DNA of 64,000 bases, from assembly GCF_049933045.1 (NCBI RefSeq), contig NZ_CP187926.1, positions 3,224,001-3,288,000 on the forward strand, written 5' to 3'. Source of the DNA: Pseudocolwellia sp049933045 (GTDB lineage Bacteria > Pseudomonadota > Gammaproteobacteria > Enterobacterales > Alteromonadaceae). This document shows, one piece after another, positions 43,441-51,797 of the stretch. The position numbers were made by a program, and so were the translations under genes. Position 1 is the first letter of the stretch, and every line of letters starts with the position of its first letter. Under the pieces are notes generated by a model. That model searched no databases. It was given only the letters and a program-made list of their open reading frames with translations, and was not told where the DNA came from.

Positions 43441-45019
43441 AAGAAACTCCTTTTTTGTTAGCACCTAACTCAACTAGTTTGTTTAGTTGCTGAAGCGCTT
43501 GCTCACTAGAAGCTAATGCACCTTCTTGCCAAGCTGTGTGGTGGCTAACTTGATCACCAATCATGAAATGACGCCCTTCAGGCTTTTGTAATAATGTGAA
43601 ATGTTCATCCCATACATCTGCAGGTATACGAGATCCACAACCCATTTGATAATTCATTCTTGCCCAAGGGATTGAAACGCCACTTTCGATGTATTTTCCG
43701 TAGCCCGGATGGATTTTTTCTGCATTAGTAATTGCTACTTTTAGGCGTTCTTCATGAGATAATGCTTCAAACATTTTTGCAGCTTTCTCTTTCCAAGTGT
43801 ATGCGCCTAAAACAACGCCTTTTTGAGCGTGAATGTCATGAGATGGGTACCAAATTTGGTTAGCTGGCCCAGTGGTGTAACTAATGCCACCATAAATGCC
43901 ATCGCGTTCCCAAAAACGCTCTTTCATTTGGAAACCAATTTTGAATAAGTGTCCGCGTTTATAACTATTTAATGCTTTTAGGTAAGCTGCATCGAAATTA
44001 TTTTCTATGCCTGCCATAAAGTATGATGGGATGCTATTGAAACAATAGTCGGCTTTAATGGTTTTAAATGAACCACCTTGTTCATAAGTTACCTCTACAC
44101 CGCTATCTGTGTTGAAGATTTTTTTAACTTGAGCATTCAATACAGGTGTTGTTTTTACATTCCTCAGAAACCCTTTAACTATAGAATCCATACCACCTAC
44201 AGGTTCCATTAAAGGTTCACACCAATCATATTGTTCAGCTCCTAATAGACCGCCATACCAAAAACTACTGTCTAACATGTCTTTTAGTTCTATTGGCACA
44301 TTAGGAACAGGGTATTCCATCATTCTGTCGGTTACTGAACCACCTCTTTCACTGCCACGATATTTACCATTCTCGGTTAAATCGCCATAAGATTTAGAAA
44401 AAGACATAAGCTTTGCTACATCTTCTTCTGACAAGAGTTGATCATATTGACTGTTATCAGCTGCTTTCCATAGCAACTCAGACATTAGTCCACGAACATC
44501 TGTATGGTATTCAACAATACGCTTAGGTTTACCGCCTAGTGACTTTTCATCATGGAAATAGGCCATTTTGCTACTATTAGCTTTGACCTGTAATGGCACA
44601 TTGAGTGTTCTACAATAGTGCAAAACTCTGCGGTGATGGCCTGGAATTCGGGCTGGTCCACAGTTTAAATATAAATTTTCTTGTTTATCAAAATTACATA
44701 TTTGAGGTCGACCCATTTCATCAATTTTGTCGCCATGGCGAACCGTTAAGTTACGTCCACCAGGTCTAAAAGACGCTTCTAAAATGGTGCATTCATATCC
44801 TGCTTGTTCTAATTCTAAAGCTGTTGCTAAACTAGATATCCCTGCGCCTAAAATGAGTGCCGTTGGTTTTTCACCTTTAGCTGCAGGCTTAATATTAACA
44901 GGCCCTTCGTAAGTGCTTTCAGGGGTTAAGCCTAATGCTAAGCTCGTTTTTAGTAACGCTGATGAACCACCAGCAGCACCGACATACGTCAGAAATTGTC
45001 GTCTTGTAATATTGAGCAT
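43430..45019 (-). CDS. Tat-exported flavin amine/amino-acid oxidase
   Basis: A 529-aa FAD enzyme of the monoamine/L-amino-acid oxidase family. A twin-arginine signal at the start (TRRQFLTYVG, Arg6-Arg7) predicts export folded with FAD bound. The dinucleotide motif is LILGAGISSLATALELEQAG (about 55-74), then EASFRPGGRNLTVR; the C-terminal FAD motif reads GDQVSHHTAWQEGALASS. It oxidises an amine or amino acid to an imine. Cytochrome c and RidA genes follow in the same operon, which suggests use of a cytochrome instead of oxygen as acceptor and imine removal by RidA. The substrate is unknown. It is divergent from the LysR gene. Confidence 0.87.
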   Translation of the reverse strand: MLNITRRQFLTYVGAAGGSSALLKTSLALGLTPESTYEGPVNIKPAAKGEKPTALILGAGISSLATALELEQAGYECTILEASFRPGGRNLTVRHGDKIDEMGRPQICNFDKQENLYLNCGPARIPGHHRRVLHYCRTLNVPLQVKANSSKMAYFHDEKSLGGKPKRIVEYHTDVRGLMSELLWKAADNSQYDQLLSEEDVAKLMSFSKSYGDLTENGKYRGSERGGSVTDRMMEYPVPNVPIELKDMLDSSFWYGGLLGAEQYDWCEPLMEPVGGMDSIVKGFLRNVKTTPVLNAQVKKIFNTDSGVEVTYEQGGSFKTIKADYCFNSIPSYFMAGIENNFDAAYLKALNSYKRGHLFKIGFQMKERFWERDGIYGGISYTTGPANQIWYPSHDIHAQKGVVLGAYTWKEKAAKMFEALSHEERLKVAITNAEKIHPGYGKYIESGVSIPWARMNYQMGCGSRIPADVWDEHFTLLQKPEGRHFMIGDQVSHHTAWQEGALASSEQALQQLNKLVELGANKKGVSYAR

Positions 45020-45333
45020 AATGGCTTTCGTTAACTCCGTATAATTGATTTAGACACTAGGTCAAAACATGGAATTGATACTAACGAGACTCTTCGTACA
45101 ACAGAACACTGAAAAATATTGTGCCCCCCCATATTTTTTTTATAGCCTTGTAAACCATCGCTTTTGAGGCTATTTTCAAAGAAGAATAAAATGAAAATAT
45201 TCGCTGGCATTAAATTTGCTGCTTAATTTGGACTGATGCCTTATCAGGAAATTATTTATCTAAAGCCAAAACATAATTCGTAGTAAATACACACACAGAT
45301 CCAACTTAAACAACTCACAACATTAGGTTAGAA
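45020..45333. other. Divergent promoter region oxidase operon / LysR
   Basis: 314 bp without a gene. It holds a run of seven C (45124-45130) directly followed by AT and eight T, unusual in this AT-rich DNA. LysR operators would be expected here but no convincing inverted T-N11-A site was picked out. Confidence 0.4.
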
Positions 45334-46323
45334 ATGAACTCTAAACAGCTACAATATTTTTTAACTACCGCCGATCAAGGCAGCATTACAGCAGCAGCTC
45401 GAGAATTAGATGTTGCTCAACCCGCAATTAGTTTGCAGTTAGCCAATTTAGAACATGAATTAAAAACCAAATTGTTTGAACGAGACTTCCGAGGCGTAAC
45501 TTTAAATGCTGCAGGAAAGTTATTTGAGCAACACGCACGTATTATTTTGTCTCAGATATTCGATGCGAAAGCTGAGCTTATGCAAGGTGAAATGGATTGC
45601 AAAGGCAAGGTAGTGGTAGGTGTTAGTCAAGCGGCTTGTAACGTGCTTTCAGCTGTTCTATTAACCGAGTTGGAGCATAGGCATCCAAGTATAGATTTAT
45701 CTTTTAGAATAGGCCCTTCACACATAGTTGATAAGTGGCTTGTGGATAAAGAGGTCGACCTAGCTATTCGTTACAATCAAGATGGTACTGAAAAAGGCAT
45801 ATTACTTCTTCGAGAAGCGCTGTCTTTATACATATCAAAACAGCCTAAAAACCCTACCTATAGTGAATTAGCAATGTACGCTTCTATTCCCTTTGAAGAG
45901 TTGCAACATTACGAAATTTTTATGCCTGATGAAAATGATGCGTTAAGTACATTTCTTCATAAGCAGGCTAAAAAAATGGGTATAAAACTAAAAACTAAAA
46001 AAGCTTTTGGTCAGTTGATGACAACCTTACATTATGTAACTCAAGGTTTAGGACTAATCATAGTGCCATCATCAGCAACGTTTCATTTAGAGTTAAGCCA
46101 ACAACTAAGAAAAATTGATATTATTCAGCCCAATATTTGGCGTGATGTATATTTACATTTTGCTGATAAAGACAGTCAGACACCTGCGGTATTAGCTGTA
46201 TACGAATTAATTCGTGAAACTGCAGCGACTGCTCATGCTAACAATACGTGGCAAGGAGAACTGGTAGATACCCAATATGTTCGACAGTCTGAAATAGCGA
46301 TTGAAGCGATGGTTGAAGGTTAA
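45334..46323 (+). CDS. LysR-family regulator of the oxidase operon
   Basis: A 329-aa LysR-type regulator. The helix-turn-helix (residues 1-60) contains LQYFLTTADQGSITAAAREL, VAQPAISLQLANLE and the typical LFERDFRGVTLNAAG; the effector domain begins near 93 with VVVGVSQAACNVLS and includes TQGLGLIIVPSSA. It resembles Nac/CynR-like regulators of nitrogen or aromatic metabolism. It is encoded divergently from the amine oxidase operon and probably activates it in response to the substrate or an aldehyde product. The C-terminus is about 25 residues longer than usual. Confidence 0.88.
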   Translation: MNSKQLQYFLTTADQGSITAAARELDVAQPAISLQLANLEHELKTKLFERDFRGVTLNAAGKLFEQHARIILSQIFDAKAELMQGEMDCKGKVVVGVSQAACNVLSAVLLTELEHRHPSIDLSFRIGPSHIVDKWLVDKEVDLAIRYNQDGTEKGILLLREALSLYISKQPKNPTYSELAMYASIPFEELQHYEIFMPDENDALSTFLHKQAKKMGIKLKTKKAFGQLMTTLHYVTQGLGLIIVPSSATFHLELSQQLRKIDIIQPNIWRDVYLHFADKDSQTPAVLAVYELIRETAATAHANNTWQGELVDTQYVRQSEIAIEAMVEG

Positions 46324-46380
46324 TAGTTTAAGCTTGAATTTAATTTGAAAGATAAGAGTTGAAGTACTTAAACTAAAAAC

Positions 46381-46409
46381 ACAGTAAACAGTCTGAAACT
46401 ATTTACTGT
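46381..46409. terminator. Terminator between LysR and RraB-like genes
   Basis: ACAGTAAA (46381-46388) and TTTACTGT (46402-46409), extended by AGT/ACT after one mismatch, between converging genes. Confidence 0.5.
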
Positions 46410-46431
46410 ATTATTTGATCTAAGGTTAGGC

Positions 46432-46785
46432 TTAACCTTCCATTCCCCAGCCATCATTGTAGCCATTAAACTTAGTGGCTATTTGTTCGAATTGTGCTTC
46501 TTGAGCAATAATAGCGTCGTAAATAGGCAGAAGTTGAATTGAACAATCTAAATCCCAAACATTAGGCGTTTCATCAGGGTGAATATCGCACTTAATATCA
46601 GGCGCAACTTCAGCAAGGTGAGCAGCCATAGCTTCAGCGTCTTCTTTATTGGCAAATAATTGAAAAAAAACAACGTTATGTATAATTGTTAAATCAATAC
46701 CCGCTTCCTGCATTTCTGCCAATACTTGGCCTGTTTCATCGTTTGGAAAAGTCATATTCTGTATAGCTCTAATAAAGTGCGGCAT
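46432..46785 (-). CDS. RraB-like protein (RNase E inhibitor B family)
   Basis: A 117-aa acidic cytoplasmic protein. FPNDETGQVLAEMQEAGIDL and FFQLFANKEDAEAMAAHLAE match the two halves of the RraB/DUF1260 fold (FP-x-D-x-x-G-x-VL...; F-x-x-A...), and the end FEQIATKFNGYNDGWG matches the terminal A-x-K-x-G-x-YDGWG motif. RraB binds the C-terminal half of RNase E and alters which RNAs it degrades. The genome may have a main RraB elsewhere; this one carries an extra hydrophobic stretch IIHNVVFFQ. It stands alone, 63 bp from the TetR gene's end. Confidence 0.7.
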   Translation of the reverse strand: MPHFIRAIQNMTFPNDETGQVLAEMQEAGIDLTIIHNVVFFQLFANKEDAEAMAAHLAEVAPDIKCDIHPDETPNVWDLDCSIQLLPIYDAIIAQEAQFEQIATKFNGYNDGWGMEG

Positions 46786-46847
46786 TTGCCTTAAATAATC
46801 CCCACATTATAAACGCCAATGTTTTAAATGGATATAAAATAAAAGCG

Positions 46848-47420
46848 CTAGTGAGCTAACTGCGACCATGGTAACCAATGCAAGCCTAGCTTTAAGCTAC
46901 TTAAAATTTGCTCTTTACTGTTGGTATGGTAACCATAAACTCGAATACCAAATATATGTACCATAACACTTGCTGCCTTTTGCTTGGCTTCTTCTTCACC
47001 ATAGATAGTCGAAAGTCGTGTGCTATATATATTTTCTATATTGAGAAGATAATCAGAAATATGTTGCTTTAATGGCGCCTGATTGTCTAACTCAAGTTGG
47101 CTTTTAAGCAGGAAACAACTGCAGTAATCAGTTTGTGTTGATTCATCCACGAAAGAAAGTAATAGCTCACAAATTCCAGACTCTATCGTTTCATCATGAC
47201 TTAATTTAGCTTGTAAAAACTCGATAGACCTTTTGCCGTAGAAGTCGATCGACTCTTTAAATAAATCTTCCTTATTACCAAAGGCTAAATAAACACTTCC
47301 TGGTTTTAAGCCTGTTACTTCAAATAGTGCCTGCATTGAAGTAGCACTATAGCCTTCTCGCCAAAATAGTGATGTGGCTTTGTTGAGAACATCTTGTCGG
47401 TCGAATTGTATTTTTGGCAT
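46848..47420 (-). CDS. TetR-family repressor
   Basis: A 190-aa TetR-type regulator. The N-terminal DNA-binding part (about 8-55) reads VLNKATSLFWREGYSATSMQ and GLKPGSVYLAFGNKEDLF, typical of the AcrR/NemR-like group. The C-terminal domain contains a Cys pair (YCSCFL), as in thiol-sensing TetR proteins such as NemR. It is divergent from the peroxiredoxin-like gene across 122-134 bp that hold two matching palindromes, so control of that gene and of itself is likely. A redox or electrophile signal through the Cys pair is a hypothesis. Confidence 0.87.
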   Translation of the reverse strand: MPKIQFDRQDVLNKATSLFWREGYSATSMQALFEVTGLKPGSVYLAFGNKEDLFKESIDFYGKRSIEFLQAKLSHDETIESGICELLLSFVDESTQTDYCSCFLLKSQLELDNQAPLKQHISDYLLNIENIYSTRLSTIYGEEEAKQKAASVMVHIFGIRVYGYHTNSKEQILSSLKLGLHWLPWSQLAH

Positions 47421-47467
47421 AAGTGTAGAGTCCTTACTCGCTTTGTTAATAATATATTACATCATCT

Positions 47468-47483
47468 TGAATGCTTGTTCAAA
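47468..47483. promoter_or_regulatory. TetR operator candidate 1
   Basis: TTGAATGCTTGTTCAA, a near-palindrome identical to the second site except for the three central bases. It is 48 bp from the tetR start. Confidence 0.6.
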
Positions 47484-47514
47484 AAACAACTTGAAGAATA
47501 GTTAAAAAAATGAT

Positions 47515-47530
47515 TGAATGAACGTTCAAT
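47515..47530. promoter_or_regulatory. TetR operator candidate 2
   Basis: TTGAATGAACGTTCAA, containing the perfect palindrome TGAACGTTCA (47520-47529). It ends 24 bp before the peroxiredoxin-like ATG, a position suited to repression. Confidence 0.65.
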
Positions 47531-47554
47531 AAGAAATAATCAGTGAGACAACAA

Positions 47555-48199
47555 ATGTCATTAACCGAAAAAATTAACGAATTCAAAGAGGGCTTTGTAG
47601 AAAATGTTCCTCAAAACATACAAGAACTTATGCAACAAACAACTAAAAGCCTTGCTGATTCAGGTATAACGTTAAACGCACCTAAAGTTAACGAAGCCAT
47701 GCCTTTGTTTACACTGCCTAACCATAAAGGCGAAACAGTTTCATTAGCAAGCTTATTAGAGAATGGTCCTGTCGTTGTTACGTTTTATCGTGGCGGTTGG
47801 TGTCCATACTGTAATCTTGAATTACGTGAATACCAAAATTCTCTTGAAGAGATTAAGTCGTTAGGTGCAACATTAGTTGCTATCACGCCAGAATTACCTG
47901 ATGCATCGCTTTCTACTTCAGAAAAAAATGAACTAGCATTTGACGTATTATCAGACGTTAATGCTGACTATGCGAAAAGCTTAGGCTTAGTTTTCACTTT
48001 ACCTGAGGCATTAAAACCTATCTATTTATCATTTGGTATTGATGTAGCTGCGCATAATGGTGAAGGACAATTCGATTTACCTTTAGCGGCAACTTTTGTT
48101 ATTGCTAAAGATGGTACTGTTACTAGTGCTTTTGTTGATGCTGATTACACAGCAAGACAAGAGCCAAGTGACGTAATAGCAACATTGAAGACTTTATAA
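47555..48199 (+). CDS. Peroxiredoxin-like AhpC/TSA protein
   Basis: A 214-aa thiol peroxidase-like protein. After a helical N-terminal 55 residues comes the AhpC/TSA fold: MPLFTLPNHKGETVSLASL, TFYRGGWCPYCNLELREYQ with a Cys-x-x-Cys pair near residue 80, AITPELPD, and the strand pattern ending PLAATFVIAKDG. The second Cys and the GGWCPYC form are typical of the peroxiredoxin-like family linked with TetR repressors. Start ATG 47555 has TGAGA six bases ahead; a GTG at 47543 would include that site. It stands alone under the TetR gene's operators and has its own terminator. Confidence 0.87.
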   Translation: MSLTEKINEFKEGFVENVPQNIQELMQQTTKSLADSGITLNAPKVNEAMPLFTLPNHKGETVSLASLLENGPVVVTFYRGGWCPYCNLELREYQNSLEEIKSLGATLVAITPELPDASLSTSEKNELAFDVLSDVNADYAKSLGLVFTLPEALKPIYLSFGIDVAAHNGEGQFDLPLAATFVIAKDGTVTSAFVDADYTARQEPSDVIATLKTL

Positions 48200-48240
48200 A
48201 CTGAAATTAAGATTTCGTGTTTAAATTGTTTAAAGTAATT

Positions 48241-48264
48241 AAAAACCTGCTGATGCAGGTTTTT
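48241..48264 (+). terminator. Terminator of the peroxiredoxin-like gene
   Basis: AAAAACCTGC-TGAT-GCAGGTTTTT and further T. It is nearly the same hairpin as at 55311. Confidence 0.92.
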
Positions 48265-48320
48265 TTATAGCTGAAATACACAACATTTATTTCATGGGTA
48301 TTGTGTATCCATAAAAATAA

Positions 48321-49370
48321 TTATGACTGCTTTTTATTTTTAAGGAATAGCGCTAAACCGTCTTCAAACCAATAATCGAATTCTTGCTGATGATTAGGAT
48401 ACATTTCAAATAATACTTCTAAGATCGTACTCTCTGGCAATACAGAGCATGATTCTTCTTTCTCAAGCTGCATAATTTCCCATATTAAGCTTCGTCCTTT
48501 TTCATTACTCATTAAAAAATGAAAGAGTGCATTGCTGTTTTGATAAAGCTTATGGTTATTATCACCATGCCAATCGGTTTCAGAAAATAACAAGTTCTCT
48601 ATTTCCATCGGATATTTTTGATCTTGTAAGCCTGAAAAATCGAAAGCTTTGAATTCTCCACTTATAGCAACCTTCTCAAAATACTCAGCCATTCCTTCAT
48701 TAAAAAAGCGCAGTAGTTCACCCCAATAACTACGATTAAAAGCATGAATAGTTTCATGTATTGAAGTTGTTATTGCTTGCTTATGATCAATAAACTCAAT
48801 AACGGAAGCGTGCTCAGGATAAAGATAAACACCAATAGTTCCTTCTGGTGAGCGACCTTGCTCCATTACGTAGTCTTCATAATCTGTTCGGCTACCTTGA
48901 TAAGCTATGCTCAAGTCTAATTTATGACTGAAGTTGATATTGAATTCGTTTTCAATGTGCTGAAATACAAAAAATAGCTTTTGGTTTAACTCGTTAGTAA
49001 ACACACCACTTTGATCGTCTAAATTGGTTGTTAACACATAATATTTTTTTGTCGTTTGATGATGCTCAGAATTGTCATTATTTAAAATGGCTTTAGTTTC
49101 AGTGGTTGTGGCTGAAAGCAACGGAGCAAAGCATGTGGCTGACGTAGAGTGAGCAAATAATTCTGAAAGCTGTTGTTGATTCGATGAGTTTACCGTTTTA
49201 CTTTCATTCTGTTTCTGAGCTTGTTGGGGATTATGTTCTGCAATAATATTGACGGGATCATTTAACCTATTAAACACTGACTCCACAGCATCAGAATAAA
49301 GAATGAGTATCGAAAAAATAGCTAAGACGATAGCCAATAACAAGAGCAAAAATTTATTTTTATTTGGCAT
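48321..49370 (-). CDS. Membrane-anchored gluzincin-like protein
   Basis: A 349-aa protein with an N-terminal membrane helix (LLLLLAIVLAIFSILILYS), a polar Gln/Asn-rich linker (about 40-115), then a zinc-metallopeptidase-like domain: SIHETIHAF has HExxH (His205-His209), and 16 residues on, FFNEGMAEYFE provides the third ligand Glu225, the pattern of the peptidase MA/DUF1570 groups. One helix anchors it with the domain outside the cytoplasm. Substrate unknown. It is convergent with the peroxiredoxin-like gene and not in an operon. Confidence 0.7.
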   Translation of the reverse strand: MPNKNKFLLLLLAIVLAIFSILILYSDAVESVFNRLNDPVNIIAEHNPQQAQKQNESKTVNSSNQQQLSELFAHSTSATCFAPLLSATTTETKAILNNDNSEHHQTTKKYYVLTTNLDDQSGVFTNELNQKLFFVFQHIENEFNINFSHKLDLSIAYQGSRTDYEDYVMEQGRSPEGTIGVYLYPEHASVIEFIDHKQAITTSIHETIHAFNRSYWGELLRFFNEGMAEYFEKVAISGEFKAFDFSGLQDQKYPMEIENLLFSETDWHGDNNHKLYQNSNALFHFLMSNEKGRSLIWEIMQLEKEESCSVLPESTILEVLFEMYPNHQQEFDYWFEDGLALFLKNKKQS

Positions 49371-49474
49371 TGTAGTTATTACAACTATTTTTAAGACGAT
49401 AGTAATTAATGTAAATCAACAAGATGCAAGGGTCAATCAATAGCCTATTTAGATTAAATTATAAAACTTAAAAT

Positions 49475-49506
49475 AATAAAAAAGCCCGAATATTTCTATT
49501 CGAGCT
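49475..49506 (-). terminator. Terminator of the lipoprotein/regulator operon
   Basis: On the minus strand AGCTCGAATA-GAAA-TATTCGGGCT (one mismatch; 49483-49506) followed by six T. Confidence 0.85.
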
Positions 49507-49562
49507 CTACTACGATTCATACTATATATTTCTATATTTGTTATAAATAACGAATTATACGA

Positions 49563-50270
49563 TTAAAAATCGAAGACAAAAATATAACCATTACCACGTA
49601 CACTTTTAATGGTTACATTGTTGCTTATAGCGCGTAATTTACGTCTAATATTTGAAATATGCATGTTAATACTCTGACTACAATAAAGTACATTTCGTTT
49701 GAAAATACTTTTAGCAATATCTTCTCTGGAAACAACTTCACCATTATTCGTCATTAACATGTTCAGCAATTCAAACTCTATGCCTGTTGTTACCACTAAA
49801 TCGTCATGACAATACAATTCGCGTTTATCACGACACAACAAGAATGAGTTTAACTGTAACTGATTTTTTTCAACACACAATCTATCAAGTTGCTTACGTC
49901 GAGAAAAAACCTCTATTTGCGTTAATATAACCTCTTGGCTGCTGCTTCTTTTTAAACAATTATCAGCACCCGCCTTAAGTAACATTACAACATCAGATTC
50001 TTTCGCGTCGTCTACAAAGCTCCAAATGACTAAGCGTGTCGTTTTTCGAATATACTTAATGACATCAACTAAATATTCAGACGGTTTTTGTATATCAATA
50101 AAAATCAAATCAAACGAGTTACTCATTACCTGCTTAGCTAAATCCACCACAGAGTAACAATAAACCAACCCGCTATATTCTTCTTTTAAACCGCGTGACC
50201 ATACTGGCTGTTCTTTATTAGCATCGCCATTACGGTCACTTAAAATTAAAATACGTTCATGAAAATTCAT
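49563..50270 (-). CDS. OmpR-like response regulator, orphan
   Basis: A 235-aa protein with receiver and winged-helix DNA-binding domains. The receiver has phosphoacceptor Asp59 in LIFIDIQKP and Lys in NCLKRSS, but the acidic pair at the start is reduced (ILILSDRN, where two Asp/Glu are usual), so phosphorylation may be weak. The C-terminal domain (about 140-235) has VVTTGIEFELLNMLM, VVSREDIAKSIF and NMHISNIRRKL with VRGNGYIF. No kinase gene is adjacent. It is cotranscribed with the upstream lipoprotein gene (18-bp gap), suggesting it controls or responds to the same surface function. Confidence 0.85.
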   Translation of the reverse strand: MNFHERILILSDRNGDANKEQPVWSRGLKEEYSGLVYCYSVVDLAKQVMSNSFDLIFIDIQKPSEYLVDVIKYIRKTTRLVIWSFVDDAKESDVVMLLKAGADNCLKRSSSQEVILTQIEVFSRRKQLDRLCVEKNQLQLNSFLLCRDKRELYCHDDLVVTTGIEFELLNMLMTNNGEVVSREDIAKSIFKRNVLYCSQSINMHISNIRRKLRAISNNVTIKSVRGNGYIFVFDF

Positions 50271-50288
50271 GATATTAACCTGTTTAAA

Positions 50289-51797
50289 TTACTGCTCTGC
50301 TAACGTAGCTCGGTAACCTGTAGCAGTTGACTCGTCATTTTCTAAAATTATATATTGAGGTATAGAGTCTTCATCTAAGGTTAGTTCAAAACTCGTTAGT
50401 ATCAACTCGCTTGAGTCATCTTGCGCCACAACATAAACCGTATAAGTATTGTTTAATAACGTAATTGTTGATGAGTCACCATAAGACACTGACTGCTCAT
50501 TAGATGTTGTATCAATCGATTCATTATTTTTTACATAATATAATCTTACAAGACTGAAATCGTCAGAATCTATAAAGTTAATCGACGTCATTTCATGATC
50601 ATAAATACTAGAGTCAACGCTGTTATCAACAACTAACGATTGGATAGTGATTTCAATTTCATCAATTTCACCATCGTTATTTTCATCAATATCGCCATCA
50701 CCATCGGCATCAACACTGTCTTCTTGGATGTAAAAGAAAATAGTTTTATCTGAATCTTCAGGCAACGTTAATAAGTGATTTTCAATGATCACATTATCTG
50801 TATCTGAGTTAGTAAGCATTACACTATAATCGCCATTTTCTTGTACTAGCTCTTCACTAAATGAGCCGTAAGAAAAAGTAGACGTAGTAGCTGTACTTGC
50901 TAAGCTTTCAAGCGTTAAAGTTACATTACCTTGATATTCAGGAAGTAACTCGTGTGTTTTAATCGCGTTGTAAGCTTTAAACGTACTTTGTGAGTTTATA
51001 TCAATATATTCTGTAATTGATGAAGTAGAAATCAGGTCGATAGTATATGGAGAACCACCTTCTGAGATATTTGCTCTTACTGTAATAATATATTGAGTTG
51101 CATAAGAAAACGTAATTTCGTCTGACTCAAATAACACTTCATTTGTATCTACATCAGCCAAGTAAAAGATATAAGTTTCTTGGTCAATTTTTTGATTGTC
51201 TGATAATGCTTGGTAGCTAAACTCACCAACAAAAACAGCTTCATTGAATGTTTCGTCATCTTTAGACATGTACATAGCAACGTTTTGATCGCTTGAGTAC
51301 ATGTTTAATACTCGAATATTAAATAAGTCGTCATCTACATCATCATCAATTTCATCATCGTCAATAGTAGGTACATTATAAATTAGAAGCTCTGGAGAGT
51401 GAATATCACCATTTAATACTAATAACTGTGTTGATTCTTTTACAATATTAAGGCTACCTTCTAATAATATTTCTAAATCGTCTCGTGAAGTACTATCGTC
51501 ATTTTGGAAAGCGATTTCATAAAAATAATCGCCATTCTCAATGCTACTAGCAGAACTTAAAGATAAAAAGTCAACGCCCGTATATGTTTTTTCATAAGCA
51601 TCGTCATCCTCGTCATCTAAATCTTCATCAATGGTTAAATAAATTGCTGGAGAATTTTCAGATAGATTATAAAATCTTATATCACCGGTACTATCATCAT
51701 CGCTTGAACCACAAGCTGATAACATGAGTGCCATTATAAAAAATGCAGCGCAAAACCACGGGTTAACGCTTAGATTGGAACGTTTGTCTAAATTCAT
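50289..51797 (-). CDS. Repetitive acidic lipoprotein with Ca-type loops
   Basis: A 502-aa lipoprotein: the signal ends MALMLSACGSS. The mature protein shows four beta-rich repeats of roughly 90-110 residues beginning IRFYNLSENSP, IRVLNMYSSDQ, FKAYNAIKTHE and INFIDSDDFSL. The alternating-strand pattern resembles DUF4397-type surface domains. It is very rich in Asp/Glu/Ser/Thr; DADGDGDIDENNDGEIDE near residue 365 and EDLDDEDDDAYE near 60 look like calcium-binding loops. Start ATG 51797 has AAGG eight bases ahead. Probably a surface lipoprotein stabilised by calcium. Function unknown; the next gene is an orphan regulator. Confidence 0.75.
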   Translation of the reverse strand: MNLDKRSNLSVNPWFCAAFFIMALMLSACGSSDDDSTGDIRFYNLSENSPAIYLTIDEDLDDEDDDAYEKTYTGVDFLSLSSASSIENGDYFYEIAFQNDDSTSRDDLEILLEGSLNIVKESTQLLVLNGDIHSPELLIYNVPTIDDDEIDDDVDDDLFNIRVLNMYSSDQNVAMYMSKDDETFNEAVFVGEFSYQALSDNQKIDQETYIFYLADVDTNEVLFESDEITFSYATQYIITVRANISEGGSPYTIDLISTSSITEYIDINSQSTFKAYNAIKTHELLPEYQGNVTLTLESLASTATTSTFSYGSFSEELVQENGDYSVMLTNSDTDNVIIENHLLTLPEDSDKTIFFYIQEDSVDADGDGDIDENNDGEIDEIEITIQSLVVDNSVDSSIYDHEMTSINFIDSDDFSLVRLYYVKNNESIDTTSNEQSVSYGDSSTITLLNNTYTVYVVAQDDSSELILTSFELTLDEDSIPQYIILENDESTATGYRATLAEQ

